From positions 319,863 to 343,016 of the forward strand of contig NW_003116463.1 in the NCBI RefSeq assembly GCF_000003605.2: 23,154 bases of DNA, read 5' to 3'. Of this stretch, positions 10,462-20,687 are shown in pieces (the stretch's first letter is position 1; the number at the start of each line of letters is the position of its first letter). A program made the position numbers and the translations under genes. Source of the DNA: Saccoglossus kowalevskii. Taxonomy: Eukaryota; Hemichordata; Enteropneusta; Harrimaniidae. Under the pieces are notes generated by a model. It was not told the DNA's origin. It searched no databases and saw nothing but the letters and a program-made list of their open reading frames with translations.

Positions 10462-11720
10462 AGCCTCTTGGCTGAGATAGCTCCGCTTTTACCAATGCAC
10501 ATTTCAATTAAGAGAATTGAAGATATCATTAGAAAATGAACAAATTTGAGAGGTCTACCTGAGTTACCTATATGTATAAAATATCAAATCAATCAGACTT
10601 GAGGTTTTTATTAACAAGAAGTCAAAAATATCACTTTTTACCAAAATTGACAAAATTATTCATCAAAATGAGAGAATTGAAGATATCATTACAAAATGAA
10701 CAAATCTGAGAGAGGTCTACCTGAGGTACCTATATGTATAATATCATACCAATCAGATTTGCGTTTTTTAACAAGAAGTCGAAAATATAATTTTTTTATA
10801 AAAAAAGAAAGCAAAAACATTCATCCAAAATTAGAGAATTGAAGACATCATCACAAAATGAAGAAATGTAGTTTCTATATGTATTGTATCAAAGCAATCA
10901 TACTTCTGATTTTCAACAAGAAGTTTAAAATATCATATCAGAAGATATCATTAGAAAATGAACAATATGTATAGTATCAAGCAATGAGACTTGCTGTTTT
11001 CAACAAGAATTCAAAAATATCATTTTTTACAAAAAATTACAAAAATATTCACCAAAATTAGAGAATTAAAGATATCATTACAAAATGAACTAGTCTGAGA
11101 GAAGTACACATGTAGTACCTATAAATGTAATATAAATGCAATCGGACTTGCGGTTTTTAACAAGAAGTCGAAAATATCACTTTTATCAAAAATTACAAAA
11201 ATATTCACCAAAATTAGAGAATTAAAGATATCATTACAAAATGAACAAATCTAAGAGAGGTCCACATGTAGTACCTATATATGTAATATAAAAGCAATTG
11301 GACTTGTGGTTGTTAACAAGAAGTCGAAAATATCACTTTTTACCAAAAACGACAAAAATATTCACCAAAATTAGAGAATTGAAGATATCAACATGAAACG
11401 AACAAATCTAAGAGAGGTCAACCTAAGGTACATATACACCAAGTATCAAAGCATTCAGGCTTGTAGTTTTCAAGAAGAAGTCGAAAAAGTAAAACATTGA
11501 CACGGACGACGGAAGACAATCATCATATGATAAGACCCGCTCGACAAAGTCGACAGCGGAGCTAAAAATGAAAAAAAAAATGAAAAATTGGAGAATTGAA
11601 GATACCACCATTAAATGAACAAATTTAAGAGTGGTTTACCCAAGGTACATATACATCAAGTATAAAAGAAAACAGACTTGTAGTTAAAAAGAAGTTGAAA
11701 AAATAAAAAGTTGACAACAG
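10462..11720. mobile_element. Diverged tandem array of about 157-bp units with hairpin ends
   Basis: GAGAATTGAAGATATCATTA-type starts occur at 10512, 10672, 10834, about 10934, 11061, 11217, 11374 and 11591. Full units are 156-162 bp; two intervals are shorter and one (217 bp) carries an inserted hairpin. Each full unit also has TATATGTA and AACAAGAAGTCGAAAATATC segments. A GGACGACGGA stretch near 11505 is followed by a hairpin (11537-11559, CCGCTCGAC pairing with GTCG and AGCGG) and GCTAAAA. On the left, AGCCTCTTGGCT (10462-10473) adjoins TAGCTCCGCT (10478-10487), an exact inverted match to 11555-11564. Tandem core plus hairpin end resembles non-autonomous rolling-circle elements described in bivalves. 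The class is inferred. Confidence 0.6.
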
Positions 11721-12565
11721 CAGGGCTGAGAAACTCTTTTGGTGGTCAATCAACTAATACACTTTGACCACCAAAAAAACAAACTTAGAGGCAGGTTGTC
11801 CTTCAAATTTAATTTGAACACACAGATGATGTCAATTATGAACAAAAAATATTATTTTGAATAATGTAGTAATTGCTTGTCTCATGAGAAAAAGGCGGAA
11901 ATGTCTGTTTAAAATAATTCATTCATCATTTTATGAAGTTCACAATTTTATATATTATCACTAATAAGGTGACACTATCATAGTTAAATTATTCATTTAC
12001 ATATTAGTAATTTAAATAATATATATATTGAGCTTTTTTCAAAACTCCCATAATCAACGTTTAAAATACCGTTTTGAATAAATCAAGTTATATTTCCTTT
12101 CCATATAAAATATGTATACAATTAATTGACCATTTGCTCTTGTTGCTGAAAATACCCTTGACCTCAAACATGATTCTTTTCATAGATATTTGATGAGCTT
12201 TCATAATTGAAGCCATTCATCATGATGTTATGATAAAGATTAATAGATTACTATAGATGATAATTAGTTTACATATTGATAATGTACACGTGTAACAAGA
12301 TACAAAGAATTGTTGCTGTTTACAGTGGGAGATGCTGTTGGCAACATTTACTCATTTTTATTAAGCACAATGACAGTTAGTAAAATAATTGGTGCATGAA
12401 TTACCAGTTATTATCATAAATACATGTCATGTGACATGAGAGTATTACATGGACAAAGCTTAGATATCTATCAACTTTTGACTAGTCACACCACTGATAA
12501 GATATACCTACCGTACATTACGTCAATGTTTTTGTTTGGTACTACATTAATATAAAATTAACATG
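11721..12565 (-). other. Intron 3' of the 308-codon exon
   Basis: AT-rich intronic sequence. A possible short terminal reading (TATTTTCAG then QQEQMVN and stop, near 12150) is in phase 0 with the 308-codon exon, but its pyrimidine tract is short and no polyadenylation signal follows closely. No other exon candidate stands out. Confidence 0.5.
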
Positions 12566-12571
12566 ACTTAC
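12566..12571 (-). other. 5' splice donor of the 308-codon exon
   Basis: On the minus strand the exon end ACT is followed by GTAAGT, a full match to the metazoan donor consensus beyond the exon. The intron begins in phase 0. It marks the real end of coding sequence, since the frame stays open only nine more codons. Confidence 0.8.
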
Positions 12572-13495
12572 AGTTTTGGTGCTATGCACATCACCATCAT
12601 TCTTCATTTTTGCCCATACAACACCTGAAAAACGAGATGTGGCTGTTGTATCTGGGATTGGAGTCACCATCCTCTCAGACTCAAACTTTTGTTCCTTTGA
12701 ATGCGACTTAAGTGCCGTCCACCAATTTCTGCGTGCTTCTTTACGAGCCTGTGTCATAAATGAATCATTGGTATTAGTCGTAGAATCACTTTTTACATCC
12801 TCTACCTTATCTTCAATATGTGATTGCTCAATTTCATCTGAAGGCACAATTTGGCTATGCTCACAGGACTCATCACTCGAATCTCTCAAGTCAGAATCAG
12901 AACTGTCAGAATCTTCTATCTTCCTTTCCATTTTTTTTGCCTTTTTCATCAGTGTAAAAAGTCCAGTTTCACTTTGATCTGTTGCCATGGAATCCTCAGT
13001 GGGTTCAGTGCTAGTATCACTATCTCCATCATCCTCAGTCATTGCAGTCTCCACAACAATTGCACCTAACTCCACAGGTTGGCTGTCAACATAATCCATC
13101 TCATCAGATTGCATAAGCTGATCCAGTTTACTATCACCTTCAAATAATACATGTTTTTCTTGTTCGCTATTATCAGGCACTTTTATCAGTTTTATATCTC
13201 CCTCAAGATGACTGCATTCCATTTTATGGGCTTTATCAGATATTTTATCCATTTCCATTTCAAGAATTTCACCTGTCTCTGCACCTGCCTCCTCCTCCTC
13301 CTCCTGCTGTTCCTCCTGTATACTCTGAGTGTCGCTCTTAACACTGATATCCAAGCTAGAGGAGTCAGCAATTGAAGCTGCTTCAGTTGGTACTGGCATC
13401 ATTGCTGCTTGCAGGGGACATATCAAACCCTGTAAGGCACTGACAGTTGCCTCATCCTCGTCATCTTCACTATCTCTACTAGTAAAAAAATCCAT
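12572..13495 (-). CDS. First coding exon of an acidic, low-complexity, probably nuclear protein; family not recognised
   Basis: This is the only long, convincing coding exon in the window. It has 308 codons on the minus strand. The ATG has A at -3 and G at +4, and an in-frame TGA lies two codons upstream, so 13495 is the natural start. At 12571 the sequence reads ACT|GTAAGT, a consensus donor in phase 0; the nine further open codons are intronic. The protein is very acidic and Ser/Glu-rich: an acidic start (DSEDDEDE, residues 8-15), a Gln/Glu run (60-69), a basic patch KKAKKMERK (184-192) that could be a nuclear localisation signal, then Ser/Asp clusters typical of CK2 sites (195-210). A basic-aromatic block, ARKEARRNWWTALK (250-263), is probably the best-conserved segment. 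Residues 292-298 (VVWAKMK) resemble the first strand of PWWP domains, but the Gly-aromatic-Pro-x-Trp-Pro that should follow is absent. Composition suggests a disordered nuclear regulator. The gene is real with high confidence; its identity is unknown. Confidence 0.85.
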
Positions 13496-13790
13496 TCTTC
13501 ACAATGTAATTAAAAAGGCACTATGTCAATCAGCATGCAAAAATACTATTGACACAACAGACACAACTGTACATTTAAATTCAGCCATTTGCAGAATGAG
13601 CAGATAATGATGTGGACAGTACTTTGAACACATGACATCTAACCAAAGATGATACTCCTCCTACTCATATTTCATATGTAGAATTCTCCACCCTCATTAA
13701 ATATGTTAATGAAAACACATCTCATTCAGCTATGCCAATGAACCTCTTTTCTAGATGTATTCATCTCCTATCAGAACAAGCACTGTAGAA
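13496..13790 (-). promoter_or_regulatory. Probable 5' UTR or intron boundary upstream of the 308-codon exon
   Basis: Upstream of the ATG on the minus strand there are stops in all frames and several short upstream ATGs. Two acceptor-like sites could start the exon: GTTCCTTCTTTCTACAG ending at 13783 (strong), which would give a 5' UTR of about 287 bases, and TACATTGTGAAG directly before the start codon (weaker). If the first is used, the transcript has a non-coding 5' exon further right. I see no confident TATA box or initiator. Confidence 0.35.
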
Positions 13791-15313
13791 AGAAGGAACA
13801 TAATTAGTCGATAATTTTTAACACAGACCAACAAACTAGGTCAAGCAAGAATAATCAGCATATGCAAATAAAAAGCCTACTACAGGGAGCCATATGGAGG
13901 TCTCTCCTACTTCATTCTTAAAGCATTGATGTAATATAAAATATACCAGCTACACACAAAATAATAATTATATCTATATTATTCCTGAAAATCTTTTGAT
14001 ATTATTATAAGCTTTGGCAACAGAACAGAATTATCACAACACTGAGGAACGTAATCTATAGTACTATGCAGAATGTTTACAAAAGGGAAAGCTTACACAG
14101 GTATTAAATACAAGATTTCTGGAGAACAAAGAAGGGGAAAATCCATGAACAAATATGAAACGGAAGAGATATATATCAAAATACTGACAAGCTAATTTCC
14201 TGAGTGGGAAAATTATGGAAAATATAAATTAATTTTTATGAAGCTCTTCCCTTTAAAGTTTTTCGCTTAGATAAATACATAGTTTAGATAAAAATGATGA
14301 AGAATTCAATGATTTGAATTACTGTTGTTGATATCAATGGATAAAAACTTGAGTTCTGAGATCAAAAATTACACGTACATTGTGGTGGTTACACTGCTGA
14401 TGTGAACAATAATCAACGTTAAACTGATCATGCTACTAATCAAATCAATTTGTAATCTGAAGGACGAACCTTAACAATAGTATTTTGCAAAGTCATACAT
14501 GAATCTTCAGTAATACAGGCAGTTAAAAAGGGTTATTAACAGAACATATAGAAGGCATGTGATCAACTAGAGCTACCTCACACAAACCTCAATTACAAAA
14601 ACATATTGATTGGCACAGACAAAATGTCAATAGCTTAGTGACAAATATTGGATAATAAGGCAGTAATAACATCGCACATTGTAAGTCTCCTTTTAGTTAA
14701 GTATAACTAAAGTCGTCATGGAAATACAAATTCATTTAGGGAAAATGATAATCAATTATTTTGCGCTCTATCAAATTTGATGGTCAATATCATCAATAGC
14801 TGAATATCCAAAGGACGGTCATGTTCATTTCATGACAAAATTTTTAAATGTTAGGTAGAGGGGGTGTAAGCTATGTTAGAGGACTAATCATTATATGTAT
14901 TTTAATGAAAATAATTCAGAGACTAATATTAATTTTTAATAATGTTCCTTATTATAATTAATCATATAGTGATGGTTTTTTCTTCATAGCGATACACTGA
15001 CAGGATAACATATTCATTGTGAGTAATTTCCCAAGTTGTTACAATTCAATCAACAGATTAGAAGTCAAAAACAATCCTTCAATCATATCATATCACAGTA
15101 CCCTTAATTGTCACATTCTCAGACAAAAATTAGAGCAATCTAAGAATTTATTTAACCTTGTTATAAGGTGGTTCAAGCTGAATTTAAATTCTATGAACTT
15201 CAGAATATACTGCACATATATGCAATGCATTATGGGAGACAACTACCCTTTGTATATAACAGACAACTATTTGAAATGTTTTAATAACATTAGGGTTCAA
15301 TATTAATATTATT

Positions 15314-15315
<2 letters not shown>
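13791..15315. other. Upstream non-coding region
   Basis: AT-rich with no open frame of coding character. It would include the promoter or first intron of the minus-strand gene starting at 13495, but I cannot point to a core promoter. The plus-strand ORF at 15019-15306 has ordinary AT-rich composition and no splice or start support. Confidence 0.45.

Positions 15316-15398
<83 letters not shown>
15316..15398. repeat. (TAA)n microsatellite, about 28 copies
   Basis: An uninterrupted 83-base TAA run, preceded by a short mirrored ATT stretch. It produces a poly-leucine ORF on the minus strand that is an artefact. The perfect run suggests high length variability between individuals. Confidence 0.97.
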
Positions 15399-15399
<1 letters not shown>

Positions 15400-15489
15400 A
15401 TGACTTTGTCTATCCCATGTCAAAATTAAAAACAAAACAATTTCTATGGTATGGGAGTACACAATGATAGTAACATGAATGTTCAACAG

Positions 15490-16660
15490 CAACTAATGCA
15501 ATAACAGATACATGAAGGTTTACCTGCATCTAATGTGATGCAATGACAGATACATGAAGGTTTGCCTGCATCTAATGTGATGCAATGACAGATACATGAA
15601 GGTTTGCCTGCATCTAATGTGATGCAATGACAGATACATGAAGGTTTGCCTGCATCTAATGTGATGCAATGACAGACACATGAAGGTTTGCCTGCATCTA
15701 ATGTGATGCAATGACAGACACATGAAGGTTTACCTGCATCTAATGTGATGCAATGACAGATACATGAAGGTTTGCCTGCATCTAATGTGATGCAATGACA
15801 GATACATGAAGGTTTGCCTGCATCTAATGTGATGCAATGACAGATACATGAAGGTTTGCCTGCATCTAATGTGATGCAATGACAGACACATGAAGGTTTG
15901 CCTGCATCTAATGTGATGCAATGACAGACACATGAAGGTTTACCTGCATCTAATGTGATGCAATGACAGATACATGAAGGTTTGCCTGCATCTAATGTGA
16001 TGCAATGACAGACACATGAAGGTTTGCCTGCATCTAATGTGATGCAATGACAGACACATGAAGGTTTACCTGCATCTAATGTGATGCAATGACATATACA
16101 TGAAGGTTTGCCTGCATGTAGGGTGATGCAATGACAGATACATGAAGGTTTACCTGCATCTAATGTGATGCAATGACATATACATGAAGGTTTACCTGCA
16201 TCTAATGTGATGCAATGACGGATACATGAAGGTTTGCCTGCATGTGATGTGATGCAATGACATATACATGAAGGTTTGCCTGCATGTAATGTGATGCAAT
16301 GACATATACATGAAGGTTTACCTGCATGTGATGCGATGCAATGACATATACATGAAGGTTTGCCTGCATCTAATGTGATGCAATGACATATACATGAAGG
16401 TTTGCCTGCGTCTAATGTGATGCAATGACATATACATGAAGGTTCGCCTGCATCTAATGTGATGCAATGACATATACATGAAGGTTTGCCTGCATCTAAT
16501 GTGATGCAATGACATATACATGAAGGTTTACCTGCATCTAATGTGATGCAATGACAGACACACTGAGGTTCACCAACATGTGTTGCAATGATCGACACAG
16601 ATCACTAGCATGTGATGCAATGGCAGATGCATGGTGGGTCGCCAGTAAATGATGCAATGA
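15490..16660. repeat. 42-bp minisatellite, about 26 units, with higher-order structure
   Basis: Units carry CATGAAGGTTTGCCTGCA and GTGATGCAATGACA every 42 bases, with degenerate copies at both ends (near 15490 and from about 16562 to 16660). Left half: units have GATACA or GACACA in an ordered pattern, and a five-unit block (210 bp) is repeated (variant pairs at 15671/15713 and 15881/15923), then a three-unit part (16007/16049). Right half (about 16092-16550): units mostly have TATACA. On the minus strand one frame is open for about 371 codons with unit PSCICHCITLDAGK, but it begins at GTG with a TGA just before and contains no ATG. A second minus frame is broken in units with TTACC. No protein is called. 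Confidence 0.95.
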
Positions 16661-16736
16661 CAAATGTAATATGTGCAAATTTAAATTTCAATTATGATAT
16701 ATTAATAATTTTAAACTTCATCTATTCATATAAATA

Positions 16737-16862
16737 TTATAAACCAACAAATCTAATATAGCAGATTTTTACACACAATATTGAACAAGATGCAGTCTGT
16801 GGATTTAGGATAAGAACACCCAAGGCCACCAAAATATACATCAAGAATATCATCTCTTGCAT
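16737..16862 (-). CDS. Candidate signal-peptide exon of a small secreted protein
   Basis: A 41-codon minus-strand ORF. The start is MQEMIFLMYILVALG. A long hydrophobic core (about residues 4-19) leads to a polar turn PQTAS-C, a plausible signal peptidase site near residues 24-26. Cysteines follow at residues 26, 30 and 34. The ATG has A at -3. Ending 23 bases before the ATG is one of the best acceptors in the window (TCTCTCTTCCCTCAG), which suggests a 5' UTR intron directly before the coding start. That layout is common in small secreted peptide genes. A donor-like GTGTAAAA or GTAAAAAT sits near codons 30-32, so the mature part would lie in later exons to the left, beyond the 42-bp array. No family is recognised. 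It could be a chance hydrophobic ORF in T-rich DNA. Confidence 0.35.
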   Translation of the reverse strand: MQEMIFLMYILVALGVLILNPQTASCSILCVKICYIRFVGL

Positions 16863-16989
16863 TTTGGTTTGATTGATGTGCTTAGCTGAGGGAAGAGAGA
16901 TGATTCAGTTTGTAGATATATACATTAGTTATTACAGGAAGCATCTCCCTAGAGAAGATATACTTATTCAAAATGTCAACACAGGATTC

Positions 16990-17110
16990 TTAAGTCGATA
17001 AGTGCATGATAAACGCTTGATTCATTTGCTGACAAAGACCCAGGCTGTACCATGACTCGAACTCTCATCTCTCTGATGCATGGTCACATCTCTGTGTTGT
17101 CATAGCACCA
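16990..17110 (-). repeat. Degenerate tRNA-derived SINE remnant
   Basis: Read on the minus strand, GAGATGAGAGTTCGAGTCAT contains GTTCGAGTC (17054-17062), a match to the RNA polymerase III B box GWTCRANNC. About 35-45 bases upstream is a weak A-box-like region, and downstream comes a non-tRNA body (GTCTTTGTCAGCAAATGAATC). This is the usual layout of tRNA-derived SINEs. No cloverleaf can be drawn with confidence, so it is not an active tRNA gene. Confidence 0.4.
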
Positions 17111-18204
17111 AATTATGCATATATTTTTAAATCATTTATGTCCTAAATTTTGGTAGAATGCCAAGCTGTAATACGTATATGTTTTATTGTAATTTGATGG
17201 GCTGTGTGTGTTATCTGATGAAACTATCAAATATAAATAACTCATTGTTGGAAATGCTGAAAATTGTTTTTAATATTGAATCTAAACTTGGTTGAGAAGG
17301 TCAACATGTACAATTGGGAAAGATTCAAACAGTTTACATGACTGTGTTTTATTATTATTATCATTAGGATGCCAATCTACCTGCCACTACTACAAAACGA
17401 TTCTCACTGACTCAAAAAATGGGCAAAAAATTGTCTTAACAAAATCAAAATGAATTTATTGTTTTTATTGAAAGGACAACCCTAGGATATCACACAATAT
17501 TAAGAAATACTAGTATGAACCACGATGAAGATGCACAAAAAAAGAAATTAACAGGACATCCCCCCTCTCCTGTTGAATTCCAAGAGAACCATGTGTGTCT
17601 GGCTGTCAGCATGAGATCAAACAGTTTTTATATCAAATGTTGTCATGTCTGAATGAAATGTTGGACATAGTGTTGACAATATACAAGTATCCGTTGTCAT
17701 CTTCTTAAGGGGTCTTGAAGTCATGCTTATAGTTACCTTGTATATTAATTCACTGCTATGGTAAAAGAAGCAAGCACTTAAAGCTAAAAATATACACTAT
17801 AAAAGTGTTCACACATGTATTGCAAGTACTCATACAAAGATCCAATCGATATGATTCTGTGTTCAACCAAATCTGGTTGACGCAGAGGTAGCATAAATTG
17901 CTTCGTCAAAAGAAAGCAGATGCTTTTTTATGACAAAGCTTTGGAATATGGTTTCTCTGAAAAAATGTACTGTATGTACTTAAAGTCCTTGCAATAACCT
18001 GGTATTATATCGAATTGCGATGTTGAGGAACCAAACTCAGTATATATCAATAAATAATGAAACAGACTTTAATAAATTATTTATATCCAGCCCATATATG
18101 TGTGTGAATGAATGGATGATAAATATAACATGCAGTCTAACTGTCTGGCAATATCCAGGAGTCTTCACAGGTGCAACTTTTTAAATCAACAACGGTTCAT
18201 ATAT
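17111..18204. other. Non-coding AT-rich DNA
   Basis: No supported gene, RNA or repeat family was found here beyond short homopolymers and a small ATT run near 17350. Confidence 0.5.
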
Positions 18205-18440
18205 ATGACAAAATGAATTATCTGTAGTGAATAACTCCCATATGGATATGACAATTGCACAACTTGGATTGTATATGTGTACAAAAATGAAATATCTGTA
18301 GTGAATAACTCCCATATGGATATGACAATTGCACAACTTAGTTTGTATATGTGTACAAAAATGAAATATCTGTAGTGGACAACTCCCATATGGACATGAC
18401 AATTGCACAACTTGGTTTGTATATGTGTACAAAAATGAAC
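18205..18440. repeat. 74-bp minisatellite, about 3 copies
   Basis: ATCTGTAGTG recurs at about 18220, 18294 and 18368 (period 74), with AACTCCCATATGGA, ATGACAATTGCACAACTT and GTATATGTGTAC in each unit. A fourth copy decays after 18437 (CATGCAGTAGAC). The period is not a multiple of three; overlapping minus-strand ORFs here are repeat artefacts. Confidence 0.9.
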
Positions 18441-20623
18441 TACATGCAGTAGACGAGTGTATTTTGATCACTGTTACTGTGTAAGACATATTAGTGTTTG
18501 AACATGACATAAATAATGTTGGACATTATTAATTTAAGTGTTTTTGGTGCTGGGTGCTGTACACTGGTAGTTATACCACTAGTTCATCTTATTTTTGTCG
18601 ATGTTTTAATACAGTGAGGGTTATTTGCACCATGTACAAGCACTTACATTTAGCATTACCGGTATTGTCCAATGTGTGCACCAAGTTTGAGATCCAGTTC
18701 CAGATTGATGGAAATGCTTGAATTTCATGATATTTGAGCTTTGAAATTTATGTCATTTGGTTCTCTTGGATTGTGGAATAATTACATTTGAATATGTTTG
18801 CATGTGTGAAGTTTAAATATGATCAGCATTAAATAGAACAGCATTCATTAAAACAAAATGGCCACCAGTCTGCCATTTTAAATCTATTCTGCATAAAGGT
18901 TCTGATCAATAATATTCAATGTATCCATCAAACTTTATTATATATTCAAAATGGCCACCAAACAACGTCTTTTTTTTCTCCACACACACTTTGTAAACAA
19001 CAAAAAAACAAACAAAAACATACTGACATGATAGATACACTTTATTGAAAAGTAAATTACCAGTAACACAAACAAAATAAACGTATTCATTGTGGTCAAT
19101 ATTTCAATGAAAATAAATTAATGAAGTCATACTGATATATTATTACGGAAATAAAACAAAAGGTCAATGTTGTGGATGTAACGGAGCAACAATACCCACT
19201 TTTTTAAATCCCTGTTGAATCAGTTTTGTATAATCTCGAATAGAATCCAATTAAACTTGACAGTTTTTCTTTGTTTTTATGGAGGAGATCCCTGCACATT
19301 GGTTTTGGTGTACGACAGACAAGTATTGTGAAAACAGGAAATCAACAATGACAAGAGAGATTCGCTAAATCAAAATTTCGCTATTACGTCATTTTACCAC
19401 AATTCGCTAAAATTGCATGTGGCTTTTTCAACATGTTTTACAGTATATGTGCATGTGAGATGTACGTGTAGTATGAACATGATTGGTCCAGGCATGTCTA
19501 AGATGCAAGTGTGGACAGACTCAAGAATGCATGCGGAGGTGGAATTAATAAACGTAAATTTTGGTTTATGTGTGTTTCTAATAGTACAAATACAGTATAC
19601 ACGTATAACAAGCCATGCATGGCACAGTCCCCGTTAGTTATCAAATTTAAGATATATGGTTTTGTTTATAGTAATATAGCTGGAATATAACCATGTCAGG
19701 AATATGATTTTTTAACATTAAAATGATTGAAATTTGTATCTGATCATCAAAAAAGTACTTGTCCATATTGAGGGATATTGCTCTGGAACAGCATTCAAAA
19801 TCAGCCATTTTAAATACATGTATATATACAACATGATGTATAACTAATATATAAAATTTGAATATAATCAGTCAAGGCATTTAAGAGATATACCTCTAGA
19901 AGCCCAATCATTAAAACAAAATGGCCACCAGACAGCCATTCGAATCCGATCTGAAAAATAAATGATGTGCATCAGGAACCTGTAATGTCTAACATATGTA
20001 CCAAGTTTGAACGAAATCCATATATAAATGCTTGATATTTGATGATTTTTTAGCACAAAAATGGCCACCATTTGGCCATTTTGAATAGGATCATCAAACC
20101 AATATATGTCTATCTATGACATGATGTATAATGAATATTTAAAATTTGAACATAATCAGTGAAAGCAAGTCAGAGATATGGCACGAGAACCACATTCATT
20201 AAAACAAAATGGCCGCCAGTCGGCCATTTTGAATCTTATCTAAAAAACAAAATTATTTGCATCAAGGTCCCATAATGTCTAATGTATATACCAAGTTTGA
20301 ACAAAATCCATCTGTAAACAGCCGAGAAATGCTTGATTTTGATGATTTTTTTAGCACAAAAATGGCCGCCATTCGGCCATCTTGAATCAGATCGTAAAAC
20401 AAAATAATGTGCATCAAGGTCCTATAATGTCTAATGTATATATCAAGTTTGAACAAAATCCATCTGTTAACAGCTGAGAAATGCTTGAAATGCTTGCCGC
20501 CATTTGGCCATCTTGAATCAGATCGTGAAACAAATTGACCTGCATATGTATACTATCATGTATGATGTATGTGTGAAGTTTGATTGTGATTGGTCCAGGC
20601 ATTTCTAAGATACAGGTCCGGAC

Positions 20624-20665
20624 GCACACACAGACGCACGCACGCACGCATGCACGCACGCACTG
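20624..20665. repeat. (ACGC)n microsatellite inside the array end
   Basis: A CACACAGACGCACGCACGCA-type run lies between the GGTCCGGACG motif and the terminal hairpin. Its fixed place in the element suggests it was carried by the transposon rather than arising locally. Confidence 0.85.
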
Positions 20666-20687
20666 ACACACGGAGGTCAAAACATAA

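Noticed and set aside
13371-13495. Reading the acidic exon as a PWWP-domain protein
   Set aside because: Only VVWAKMK near the exon end resembles the domain; the diagnostic Pro-Trp-Trp-Pro region is missing, so the family name is not justified.
12576-13607. Plus-strand ORFs opposite the 308-codon exon
   Set aside because: They are antisense shadows of the coding exon, rich in Ser, Leu and Phe as expected from reversed acidic codons.
15184-15492. 102-codon poly-leucine ORF on the minus strand
   Set aside because: It is the (TAA)n microsatellite read as TTA codons.
15490-16660. CRISPR-like array because of regular 42-bp repetition
   Set aside because: There are no unique spacers: the whole 42-bp unit repeats head to tail, and the surrounding DNA is eukaryotic. 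It is a minisatellite.
17000-17110. Intact tRNA gene
   Set aside because: The B box is recognisable but the A box and stems are not, and the sequence continues into a non-tRNA body. It is a SINE remnant at best.
19868-20680. Several minus-strand ORFs with repeated peptides at 19.9-20.7 kb
   Set aside because: They are readings of the tandem ATGGCC units and the (ACGC)n tract, with no transposase or other protein motif.
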